From positions 2,402 through 7,492 of the forward strand of contig JAHDEQ010000203.1 of assembly GCA_020628755.1 (NCBI GenBank): a stretch of 5,091 nt of DNA, given 5' to 3'. Both the position numbers and the translations under genes were made by a program. Of the stretch, positions 1 through 4,856 are shown piece by piece (positions within the stretch are counted from its first letter, which is position 1; each line of letters begins with the position of its first letter). This stretch comes from Saprospiraceae bacterium (GTDB lineage Bacteria > Bacteroidota > Bacteroidia > Chitinophagales > Saprospiraceae). The notes under the pieces are model-generated. The model worked only from the letters and a program-made list of their open reading frames with translations, was not told where the DNA came from and did not search any database.

Positions 1-363
1 AAAAGCACTCCAGTTCATGTACATAGCTTTATTGGTATGGACAGTAAAGGAAATTATATAGAATTACCTGAGTCTAGTTTTGAAGTTCCTCTAATACCAA
101 ATGGAGAAGGTGTATTGAATCCTTCAGATTTGACTATCTATCCTAATCCAACAAATGGTATTATGAATTTGAATATGGAAGGACTGAATAATATCCTACA
201 TTATCAAGTTTATTCTATTGATGGCAAAGCCTTGTATAGTTCAGGGAATATTAGTAATATTGCGGCGCAAACGGATTTGAGCCATTTGAATGATGGAATG
301 TACATTATCAGAGTACAAACGCTCAAAGGTGTGATTACAAAAAAATTACAATTGACAAAATAG
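1..363 (+). CDS. C-terminal end of a T9SS-secreted protein with a type A sorting domain (partial)
   Basis: The frame is open from base 1, so the gene starts to the left of the window. About 120 residues are visible, ending at TAG 361-363. The last ~75 residues form a type A C-terminal sorting domain of the Por secretion system: the entry motif LTIYPNPTNG (visible residues ~44-53), a central YQVYSIDGKALYSSG strand pair, then LSHLNDGMYIIRVQT and a closing basic strand VITKKLQLTK. In this family the domain carries the protein through the T9SS outer-membrane translocon and is then usually removed as the cargo is released or anchored on the cell surface. The ~45 residues before it (HVHSFIG...ELPESSFEVPL) could be the end of a beta-rich or Ig-like domain, but the catalytic or binding part lies outside, so the function is unknown. 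The ATG at 37 is an internal methionine, not the start. The gene converges with trmH. Confidence 0.93.
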   Translation, partial: KSTPVHVHSFIGMDSKGNYIELPESSFEVPLIPNGEGVLNPSDLTIYPNPTNGIMNLNMEGLNNILHYQVYSIDGKALYSSGNISNIAAQTDLSHLNDGMYIIRVQTLKGVITKKLQLTK

Positions 364-430
364 ACGAACATTTTATGGTTCGTTCACTATAAAGAATAAT
401 TCTTAGATTTCTTACAGTATGACAACAAGA

Positions 431-459
431 AGCGACTCAAAATTGAGTCGCTTTTTTTT
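431..459 (+). terminator. Rho-independent terminator after the T9SS protein gene
   Basis: AGCGACTCA (431-439) pairs perfectly with TGAGTCGCT (444-452) around a 4-nt loop, and a run of eight T (452-459) follows. It lies 68 bp after the stop of the plus-strand gene and reads correctly in that direction. On the minus strand the hairpin is followed by TCTTGTTGTC, a poor U tract, so it would be a weaker terminator for trmH, although the A run before it would become part of a bidirectional structure. A smaller 6-bp stem (ACGAAC 364-369 with GTTCGT 378-383) sits right after the T9SS stop and has no T tract. Confidence 0.9.
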
Positions 460-1105
460 ATTCTGTTATACGAGCTATTTTTATTCTTTTTTCTCTATTA
501 ATGTGTCTTTGATAAAAAGATTGGGCAAGTCCTTCTTTTTGAGCAGCGTTAGAAGAAGGGTTATTTTGATAAAAATCTTTGAACTTTCGTTGGCGAAATG
601 CCTCATATAAACACACGGCACAAGCCACAGAAATATTGAGGCTTTGCACCATTCCAACTTGAGGTATAATAAAATTTCCGTCTGAATAGGCCAAGGCTTC
701 TTTGCTTAGTCCATCTTTTTCGTTTCCAAAAAACAAAGCAACGGAATCTGTCAAATCCAAATCATATAAGTCAGCCGCATCTTCAGAAAGATGCGTCGTG
801 TAGATTTTTTTATAGCGACTTTTAACTGTATTCATACACAAATCTAAGTCGGTATAAAAATGCACATCAAGCCATTTATTTGCTCCTGAGGCAATCGTTT
901 TGTTGAGTTCTAAAAAATCTCGATACAAATCAGGCTCTGAATAAATGACAAATACTTCATGCACGCCCACCGAATCACAAGAGCGCAAAACTGCACTTAT
1001 ATTATGTGGGTCATGTACATTTTCGAGTACGACAGTCAAATTGAGTTGTCGTTTGTTGGCAACTTCTCTAAATCGGGCTTCTCGCTGTGGCAAAACTCTA
1101 TCCAT
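458..1105 (-). CDS. trmH: TrmH-type tRNA (guanosine-18) 2'-O-methyltransferase
   Basis: A 215-residue SPOUT-class (SpoU/TrmH) methyltransferase. Members of this branch use S-adenosylmethionine to methylate the ribose 2'-OH of G18 in the D-loop of tRNA and work as dimers in the cytoplasm. All three family motifs are visible: motif 1 NVHDPHNISAVLRSCDSVGVHEV (residues 29-51) with the catalytic arginine at R41; motif 2 ALFFGNEKDGLSKEAL (123-138); motif 3 IIPQVGMVQSLNISVA (146-161), which forms the knotted SAM site, followed by LYEAFRQR. Similarity to E. coli TrmH extends along most of the length (THLSEDAADL against THLSDNAVDF), which favours TrmH over RlmB or TrmL. The lysine/arginine-rich tail (HINREKRIKIARI) suits tRNA binding. 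The ATG overlaps the end of moaC by 8 bp, suggesting translational coupling. The stop codon lies inside the T tract of the convergent terminator. Exact tRNA specificity is inferred from homology. Confidence 0.93.
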   Translation of the reverse strand: MDRVLPQREARFREVANKRQLNLTVVLENVHDPHNISAVLRSCDSVGVHEVFVIYSEPDLYRDFLELNKTIASGANKWLDVHFYTDLDLCMNTVKSRYKKIYTTHLSEDAADLYDLDLTDSVALFFGNEKDGLSKEALAYSDGNFIIPQVGMVQSLNISVACAVCLYEAFRQRKFKDFYQNNPSSNAAQKEGLAQSFYQRHINREKRIKIARITE

Positions 1106-1586
1106 TTTCTTGTCGTTTAAAATCTCTTTTTCCTCCAGTTTTTGACATCAATTTGGTTTCCTTGATAATAATATCATGCGAGAAAGCCTTGCACATATCG
1201 TAAACGGTTAGCGCAGCTACCGTTGCACCTGTGAGAGCTTCCATTTCTACGCCCGTCTTAGAGGTGATGCTTGCTGTACAATCAATAAGGACTTCCTTTT
1301 TATCATTTACTGAAATATCAATTTTACAATTATCCAAACCCAAAGGGTGACAAAGCGGAATCAAATCGCTTGTCTTTTTTGCTCCCATAATACCTGCCAA
1401 AATTGCCGTCTGAAAAACCGGCCCTTTTTTGACATGAATTTCGTCGGATTGGATTTGCTCCAAAACTTCGTTGGGTAAAATGACAATCGAACGAGCTGTC
1501 GCCGTTCGATGACTCTCTTTTTTAGGGCTTACATCAACCATACTGGGGTTGCCCTCTTTATCAATATGTGAAAAATTATTCTTCAT
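1098..1586 (-). CDS. moaC: Cyclic pyranopterin monophosphate synthase MoaC
   Basis: A 162-residue protein, matching the usual ~160. MoaC acts with the radical-SAM enzyme MoaA in the first step of molybdenum cofactor synthesis, converting the MoaA product 3',8-cyclo-GTP to cyclic pyranopterin monophosphate; it forms a hexamer in the cytoplasm. Family motifs are all present: FSHIDKEGNPSMVDVS at the N terminus, KKGPVF (53-58), AGIMGAKKTSDLIPLCHPL (64-82), KTGVEMEALTGATVAALTVYDMCKA (110-134) and SKTGGK near the end. The catalytic lysines and acids known from E. coli MoaC correspond to K54, H80, D130 and K133. The conserved N terminus supports the ATG at 1586. No other moa or moe gene is in the window, so its partners are elsewhere. 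It overlaps trmH by 8 bp. A strong hairpin ends 9 bp before the start codon, leaving no room for a promoter between them. Confidence 0.97.
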   Translation of the reverse strand: MKNNFSHIDKEGNPSMVDVSPKKESHRTATARSIVILPNEVLEQIQSDEIHVKKGPVFQTAILAGIMGAKKTSDLIPLCHPLGLDNCKIDISVNDKKEVLIDCTASITSKTGVEMEALTGATVAALTVYDMCKAFSHDIIIKETKLMSKTGGKRDFKRQENG

Positions 1587-1590
1587 AAAC

Positions 1591-1626
1591 TAAAAATTCC
1601 TCAAAAATACAACATTTTTGAGGAAT
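1591..1626 (-). terminator. Hairpin terminator after the DUF4252 genes, immediately before moaC
   Basis: ATTCCTCAAAAAT (1596-1608) and ATTTTTGAGGAAT (1614-1626) form a perfect 13-bp stem with a 5-nt loop. Read on the minus strand, the stem leads into a short T run (TTTTTAG). It lies 26 bp after the stop of the last DUF4252 gene, as expected of an intrinsic terminator, though the U tract is short and the stem is AT-rich. The moaC ATG is only 9 bp further on, so it could also act as an attenuator or as structure in the moaC leader. Confidence 0.75.
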
Positions 1627-1652
1627 CGAATTCATAGCTTTATGTGAGTGCC

Positions 1653-2162
1653 TTATGCTCTCGGTATTTTGTTGATATGCTCCCCTCCTTCTACATCAAT
1701 ATTGAGGTTTTTGATGTCTTTCCAAGAGAGATTTCCTTCAAGACTCAACAAAATAAAAGAATCTTTATCGTCAACAAGCATCAGCAAATTAGTTATTTTA
1801 CCTTCAGATTCTCTAACCATAAAATCAATTTTGGCTTTGCCATCTCGAATTTGCATGAGTTCTTCAAACTGTTCTTGCCTCAACCCTTTTTGAAGCATCT
1901 TTTTATCAGCAAGATCAACCATATTTTGATCTTCCATGAGCAAAACCCTAAGTTTAGTAATTTTGGTCAAAATATCGGTTTCATTATGACCATCATTATT
2001 GGCAAATTTGGCAGCCATTGTGAGTAAAAAGCCTTCTAAATGAATATCAGAGACATTTTCTTTGTCCATATACTTGTTGTAAAATTTTTCGATGACTTGG
2101 TTTTGAGAAAAACCAAGTTGAACGATTGATAACAAGCAGATACTAAAAAATATACGTTTCAT
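1653..2162 (-). CDS. DUF4252 exported protein, copy 3 (last of the tandem)
   Basis: A 169-residue protein with an N-terminal signal peptide (MKRIFFSICLLSIVQLGFS, probable cut near residue 19-20) and no lipobox cysteine, so it is probably a soluble periplasmic protein or weakly membrane-associated. The mature part fits DUF4252: an N-terminal helix VIEKFYNKYMDKENV, a LTKITKLRVLLME strand (65-77), QFEELMQIRDGKAKIDFMVRE (98-118), ITNLLMLVDDKDSFILLSLEGNLSWKDI (123-150) and the closing motif IDVEGGEHINKIPRA. The family has no established biochemical role; Bacteroidota often encode it beside ECF sigma factors. It shares the IRDG, LLLV-DDFILLSL-GN and ID-GGEH-KI motifs with copy 1 (2832-3356), so the two are closest. 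An 89-bp gap separates it from copy 2, so it may have its own leader or weak promoter, although none was convincing. The start has no Shine-Dalgarno sequence. Confidence 0.85.
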   Translation of the reverse strand: MKRIFFSICLLSIVQLGFSQNQVIEKFYNKYMDKENVSDIHLEGFLLTMAAKFANNDGHNETDILTKITKLRVLLMEDQNMVDLADKKMLQKGLRQEQFEELMQIRDGKAKIDFMVRESEGKITNLLMLVDDKDSFILLSLEGNLSWKDIKNLNIDVEGGEHINKIPRA

Positions 2163-2251
2163 AATTATTTTTTTTGAAGTTTAGATATAGGTGTTCTAGG
2201 TATTGAATGAACAATACGATTTAAAATATTAGCAAAATGGAATTAAGAAAT

Positions 2252-2812
2252 TTAAGCGCGAATTAGCGGAGTGTCGTCGTCTTTCTCGTTGGGTAATACA
2301 TCAATATTAAAATCATCTTTGAGCAATTGCATGACTTTATTGATGTCTTCAATTTTGATTTTAGTCTTCATATTGAGAAAAATAAATTCTTCTTCTTCCG
2401 CAATTAAGATGACAAAATGCTTGAGCATTCCTTTCTTTTCTTTCAGTAAAATATTGAGATTCGTCCCTTCATCTCGAATAGAAATAAGTGGTTCAAAATC
2501 GCTTTTCAAAAAACTGTTTTTCAGCTTTTGATACTCTTTTGCAGTCACTTCGTTTTCGCCTTCCATGACGATAAAGCGAAGTTTTTGGATTTTCTTGGCC
2601 AATTTTAAAGCAGCCAATTCGTCTTCGTCTTCTACTGAGTTTTTAGCGATAGCTACTCCTATATCTATAATCCATCCTGGTATCGAAAACTTAGTAATGT
2701 CCTCGCTTCGTTCGTATTTATGATAAAAACTATTCGCTTTCAAGGTCTGTGCTTTGGCATTGGATAAGCACAAAAAACAGAGCAACATAAACATTATTTG
2801 GTTGGTTTTCAT
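2252..2812 (-). CDS. DUF4252 exported protein, copy 2 (divergent)
   Basis: A 186-residue protein with a signal peptide (MKTNQIMFMLLCFLCLSNAKA, probable cut AKA-Q at 21/22). The two cysteines in the hydrophobic stretch are not in a lipobox context. The DUF4252 core is recognisable: FYHKYERSEDITKFSIPGWIIDIG (29-52), KKIQKLRFIVMEGEN (73-87), DFEPLISIRDEGTNLNILLKEKKG (105-128), HFVILIAEEEEFIFLNMKTKIKIEDI (132-157). It departs from its neighbours in two places: the RDG turn is RDEG, and the closing G-EHL-KI motif is replaced by an acidic tail (NEKDDDTPLIRA). It starts 19 bp after copy 1 stops, so the two are almost certainly co-transcribed. Function is unknown. The extra charged tail could mean a different partner, but that is a guess. 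Confidence 0.83.
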   Translation of the reverse strand: MKTNQIMFMLLCFLCLSNAKAQTLKANSFYHKYERSEDITKFSIPGWIIDIGVAIAKNSVEDEDELAALKLAKKIQKLRFIVMEGENEVTAKEYQKLKNSFLKSDFEPLISIRDEGTNLNILLKEKKGMLKHFVILIAEEEEFIFLNMKTKIKIEDINKVMQLLKDDFNIDVLPNEKDDDTPLIRA

Positions 2813-2831
2813 AGCTTAATTTCTTTTTGAT

Positions 2832-3356
2832 TTATTTATTCGTAATCTTATCCAGATGTTCGGCTCCTCTGACATCAATTTCATTGGCTAGGGCTGAGAT
2901 TTTATCCAAATGAATATTGCCTAAAAAACTCAACAAGACAAAATCATCTTCTCCGCCTACCAAAAGCAAGAGTTCATTGATAATGCTATCGCCATTATCT
3001 TTGACTAAGAATTGTACATTTTCGTCGCCATCACGAACAGTCATCAAGACTTCGTATTCTTTAGTATCAATTTTTTTGATGGCTTCGTCATAAAATTTGT
3101 ATCCCAAAGTATCAGTAGTAAGAATGCGAAGTCCTCGTAAATCTTGTACGACTTTGATGGCATCTTGCATTTGTTTATCTTCAGATTCAATGTCCAATTT
3201 TGAAATCAAACTAAACATTTTAGAACTGATATAAACAACTGTAAATCGTTCATCTTCGATGTATTTATCGAAGTATTTGTCAATCGCATCGGCTTGTGCA
3301 AAGCCCGAAATGCTGTACCCCAATATAAGGCAGATGGAAAAAAGAAAAGTTTTCAT
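2832..3356 (-). CDS. DUF4252 exported protein, copy 1 (first of the tandem)
   Basis: A 174-residue protein with a typical signal peptide (MKTFLFSICLILGYSISGFA, probable cut before Q21). The mature protein has the DUF4252 pattern: AIDKYFDKYIEDERFTVVYIS (24-44), VVQDLRGLRILTTDTLG (69-85), EYEVLMTVRDGDENVQFLVKDNGDSI (100-125), NELLLLVGGEDDFVLLSFLGNIHLDKI (127-153), closing with EIDVRGAEHLDKITNK. The mature part is acidic and predicted to alternate helix and strand; no catalytic residues are recognisable. It is the first DUF4252 gene after the sigma/anti-sigma pair, but a 256-bp spacer with two inverted-repeat elements intervenes, so either the operon was once tighter or this gene has its own promoter there. 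No clear promoter was found. Envelope stress sensing or output is inferred only from neighbourhood. Confidence 0.86.
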   Translation of the reverse strand: MKTFLFSICLILGYSISGFAQADAIDKYFDKYIEDERFTVVYISSKMFSLISKLDIESEDKQMQDAIKVVQDLRGLRILTTDTLGYKFYDEAIKKIDTKEYEVLMTVRDGDENVQFLVKDNGDSIINELLLLVGGEDDFVLLSFLGNIHLDKISALANEIDVRGAEHLDKITNK

Positions 3357-3409
3357 AAAAAAATAGTTTTAGAATTTAACAATTTGTGTATAAGATAAAT
3401 TTAGGCAAC

Positions 3410-3468
3410 TGTATCACACCTTAGTCTGCAAATGAGCTCTTGTTTTACAGACTAAAGTCTGTGATACA
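3410..3468. repeat. Imperfect inverted repeat, arms of about 20 bp
   Basis: Left arm GTATCACACCTTAGTCTG (3411-3428) matches the reverse complement of the right arm CAGACTAAAGTCTGTGATAC (3448-3467) at all but a few positions, allowing a 2-nt gap, and one more T:A pair extends it outward. The loop is 19 nt. The right arm is itself near-palindromic (ACAGACT-AA-AGTCTGT, 3447-3462), so two alternative folds are possible. There is no T tract on either side. It looks like a dispersed REP or MITE-type repeat unit rather than a terminator; copy number cannot be judged from one window. Confidence 0.7.
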
Positions 3469-3479
3469 ATATTTATTGG

Positions 3480-3604
3480 TTCTTTGACTTTTTCCGTGAA
3501 AATATTTCCATTCAATTCTAAAATCCTTCACTTCCTACGGTCGTTCTCTCTTTTATTTTGAACGGAACACGGAACCTGCCTGCGCAGGCAGGTTTGTCAA
3601 AGAA
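3480..3604. repeat. MITE-like 125-bp element with interrupted terminal inverted repeats
   Basis: TTCTTTGAC (3480-3488) is repeated perfectly inverted as GTCAAAGAA (3596-3604). Three to five bases inward the left arm continues TTCCGTG (3492-3498), and its partner CACGGAA is at 3568-3574. If the central part of the 3573-3594 palindrome is removed from the right arm, both arms are 19 nt and match at 16 positions. No reading frame is carried inside and no clear target-site duplication is seen. It fills most of the spacer between the anti-sigma gene and the DUF4252 genes. A non-autonomous mobile element is the best reading; a structured intergenic RNA is possible. Confidence 0.55.
3573..3594. repeat. 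Perfect 22-bp GC-rich palindrome
   Basis: AACCTGCCTGC (3573-3583) is followed directly by its exact reverse complement GCAGGCAGGTT (3584-3594). It is markedly more GC-rich than the surrounding AT-rich DNA. It lies 18 bp beyond the anti-sigma stop, but no T run follows on either strand, so it is not a standard intrinsic terminator. It sits inside the right terminal arm of the 3480-3604 element, as if inserted there. Confidence 0.85.
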
Positions 3605-3612
3605 GGCATTTA

Positions 3613-4113
3613 TCATTTCCGAATTTTATCCAAGACATTGATTTTGGCAACGCCAACTTTGGCTTTATTTGCTCCCTTATTCATTTTGGAAGAGACCAAA
3701 TACAAGGCAGCTTTTACTTTTTCGAGCGCTTCTTCAGCATCTTTGACATCATTGAGGACAATCACTTTTGCTCCCTTTTTTTCTTCAATTTTATTATAGG
3801 AATTATATAAAAAATGTGTCCCTAACAGTAGCAAACCAATCGCTGCAATTGCACGAATCCAAGTATTGAGTCGTCGCACTTTAGCTGTTTTGGTGGGAGC
3901 AATTTTTGACAAAAATTGCTCATCGAATTGTTCATCCAAGCCCACTTGCTTTGCTTCAATATAGTGTTGAAAAAGTGGACGATATTCTTCCAAACGATTA
4001 TCGACAGCTTTTCCTGAAAAGTATTGTTTCAATACTTTTTCTTCTTCAATAGAAGTTTCGCCATTCCAATACTTGTCCAGTATTGTTTGAATTTTATTAT
4101 AATCCATAAGCAT
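3613..4113 (-). CDS. Probable anti-sigma factor, single-pass membrane protein
   Basis: A 166-residue protein. The N-terminal ~75 residues are cytoplasmic-type and start with a short helix pair (YNKIQTILDKYWNGETSIEEEKVLKQYFSG, residues 5-34), a pattern common in Bacteroidota proteins encoded just after ECF sigma genes. KVRRLNTW (78-85) precedes one membrane segment (about 86-103, IRAIAAIGLLLLGTHFLY), implying N-in, C-out. The periplasmic tail carries DAEEALEKVKAALYLVSSKMNKG (125-147), which I recall as a recurring feature of such sigma-linked membrane proteins. There is no zinc-binding HxxxCxxC motif, so it is not a ZAS-type anti-sigma factor. It overlaps the sigma gene by 17 bp, and ATGs at 4113 and 4107 are both possible starts, neither with a Shine-Dalgarno sequence. 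Expected role: hold the sigma factor at the inner membrane until a signal arrives. Assignment rests on architecture and context. Confidence 0.75.
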   Translation of the reverse strand: MLMDYNKIQTILDKYWNGETSIEEEKVLKQYFSGKAVDNRLEEYRPLFQHYIEAKQVGLDEQFDEQFLSKIAPTKTAKVRRLNTWIRAIAAIGLLLLGTHFLYNSYNKIEEKKGAKVIVLNDVKDAEEALEKVKAALYLVSSKMNKGANKAKVGVAKINVLDKIRK

Positions 4114-4606
4114 CTGTTTTTAAAAACTGCTCTTTAATTTTTTTTCTTGCACGGAATAAGTTTACTTTAACTTGGTCGAGCGAAATTTCGAGTTGGTCGG
4201 CAATTTCTTGGTAGCTCATTTCTTCAATATCACGTAATTGTATTACTAGACGTTGTTTTTCTGGGAGATTAGAAATGAATTGTTTAACTTTAGTCACCGA
4301 ATCATTTAACTCCGTTTGTCTATACGGCGTGGCTTGTTTTTCTACAAAGTCAATTTGATTCGTCAAAGCCTGCACCTTAGAATGTTTAGAGCGCAATTTA
4401 TCAATTGACATATTCCGTGTCAATGTCATGCACCAAGCCTCTATATTCTTAATCTCATGAATTGATTTACGTTTATCCCAAGTTTTTATCAAAACTTCTT
4501 GTACAATATCTTCTGCATCCGAAACGCTATGCACGAATTGCAAAGCAAATCGGAACAGCTTGTTTTTGATGGGTAGAATTTTATATTTGAATTCTTTTAA
4601 TTGCAC
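4097..4606 (-). CDS. ECF-type RNA polymerase sigma factor (sigma-70 family, RpoE-like)
   Basis: A 169-residue two-domain sigma factor, a normal length for the ECF group. Region 2 spans about residues 16-75: LFRFALQFVHSVSDAEDIVQEVLIKTWDKR (core-enzyme contact, with the DAEDIVQEV signature at 30-38) and NIEAWCMTLTRNMSIDKLRSK (-10 recognition). Region 4 spans about 100-160: LPEKQRLVIQLRDIEEMSYQEIADQLEISLDQVKVNLFRARKKIKEQF, a helix-turn-helix that reads the -35 element. No region 1.1 or 3 is present. The start codon is GTG at 4606-4604; an in-frame TAA lies just two codons upstream and no ATG occurs in frame before residue 60, so GTG is the only reasonable choice. It overlaps the anti-sigma gene by 17 bp, so the two are translated from one message. 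It probably directs the DUF4252 genes and itself, to be tested by promoter motif comparison. Confidence 0.94.
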   Translation of the reverse strand: MQLKEFKYKILPIKNKLFRFALQFVHSVSDAEDIVQEVLIKTWDKRKSIHEIKNIEAWCMTLTRNMSIDKLRSKHSKVQALTNQIDFVEKQATPYRQTELNDSVTKVKQFISNLPEKQRLVIQLRDIEEMSYQEIADQLEISLDQVKVNLFRARKKIKEQFLKTDAYGL

Positions 4607-4673
4607 CGTTTAAAATTTCAAGATTAAAACCTAAAAGGATTTTTGACGTATAAGAGTTTAAGTATTCAATTCG

Positions 4674-4691
4674 CTCCAAAGACGATTGGAG
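4674..4691. promoter_or_regulatory. Inverted repeat CTCCAA-N6-TTGGAG over the -10 of the sigma promoter
   Basis: Six-base half-sites CTCCAA (4674-4679) and TTGGAG (4686-4691) flank 6 nt that contain the proposed -10 CGTC on the minus strand. It could be an operator or a small hairpin. No regulator gene is present to match it, so the role is open. Confidence 0.35.
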
Positions 4692-4707
4692 TTTGTAATA
4701 AGTTACA
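4681..4707 (-). promoter_or_regulatory. Candidate ECF-type promoter of the sigma/anti-sigma operon
   Basis: On the minus strand TGTAAC (4707-4702) is followed after 17 nt by CGTC (4684-4681). This resembles ECF sigma promoters such as those of Bacillus sigma-X and sigma-W (-35 with AAC, -10 with CGWC/CGTA, about 16-17 nt apart). It would place the transcript start about 70 nt before the GTG of the sigma gene. ECF sigma factors commonly transcribe their own gene. I did not find the same pair upstream of the DUF4252 genes. Short motifs like this occur by chance in AT-rich DNA, so support is moderate. Confidence 0.4.
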
Positions 4708-4740
4708 GCGATTTTTGATTTTTTTAGAAAAAAACTCAAA

Positions 4741-4785
4741 ATCATTTATAAAAACCTGAATATCAGTTTTTTAATAAAAAATGAT
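4741..4785. repeat. AT-rich imperfect inverted repeat
   Basis: ATCATTT (4741-4747) pairs with AAATGAT (4779-4785), and inside this AAAAAC, then CTGA-ATA-TCAG, then TTTTTT form a nested stem with a bulge around 4755. It could fold in RNA from either strand. The low GC content makes such structures common by chance. Confidence 0.35.
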
Positions 4786-4793
4786 AATATGTT

Positions 4794-4825
4794 AATTTTA
4801 ATTTCTTCTTTGAAGAATTAAAATT
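4794..4825. repeat. AT-rich hairpin, 14 bp with one bulged T
   Basis: AATTTTAATTTCTTC (4794-4808) and GAAGAATTAAAATT (4812-4825) pair along their length with a single extra T in the left arm and a 3-nt loop. It overlaps the -33 element of the plus-strand promoter candidate. It may be a binding site, or a weak terminator for transcription arriving from the left (TTTTATA follows). Confidence 0.5.
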
Positions 4826-4839
4826 TTATACTACATTTG
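4809..4839 (+). promoter_or_regulatory. Candidate Bacteroidota-type promoter reading rightwards
   Basis: TTTG (4809-4812), a 19-nt spacer and TACATTTG (4832-4839) match the Bacteroidota housekeeping consensus TTTG / TAnnTTTG with its usual spacing of about 19-21 nt. The start of transcription would fall near 4845, inside the first copy of the TTGGCGTTATTA repeat. Any transcript would carry the 4857-4991 fold-back in its leader and enter the short reading frame at 4997. Confidence 0.5.
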
Positions 4840-4848
4840 GCGTTATTA
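4837..4848 (+). repeat. Direct repeat TTGGCGTTATTA, copy 1
   Basis: The same 12 bases recur at 4959-4970, 122 bp away. This copy overlaps the -7 element of the promoter candidate. The second copy lies inside the right arm of the fold-back. No third direct copy is in the window, but a related inverted form (rc GGCGATTGTTATA, 4871-4883) is. Confidence 0.8.
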
Positions 4849-4856
4849 GATAGTAA

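Noticed and set aside
419..610. Plus-strand open frame of 63 codons
   Set aside because: It begins in the terminator and lies opposite the 3' end of trmH, which has full family motifs.
1644..2027. Plus-strand open frames (127 and 81 codons) opposite DUF4252 copy 3
   Set aside because: Antisense shadows of a gene with a signal peptide and conserved paralogues; no domain is recognisable.
2271..2531. Plus-strand frame opposite DUF4252 copy 2
   Set aside because: Serine- and leucine-rich antisense shadow of an AT-rich acidic gene.
2755..2812. Lipoprotein signal in DUF4252 copy 2 (cysteines in the signal peptide)
   Set aside because: Neither cysteine follows a small residue in a lipobox; AKA-Q fits ordinary signal peptidase cleavage.
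3573..3612. Palindrome as the terminator of the anti-sigma gene
   Set aside because: No T run follows on the minus strand; the next bases are CCGTG.
4700..4848. A complete first attC site ending at 4848
   Set aside because: No GCC box or matching AAC inverse core is present upstream of the first GGCGTTATTA; only the core is there.
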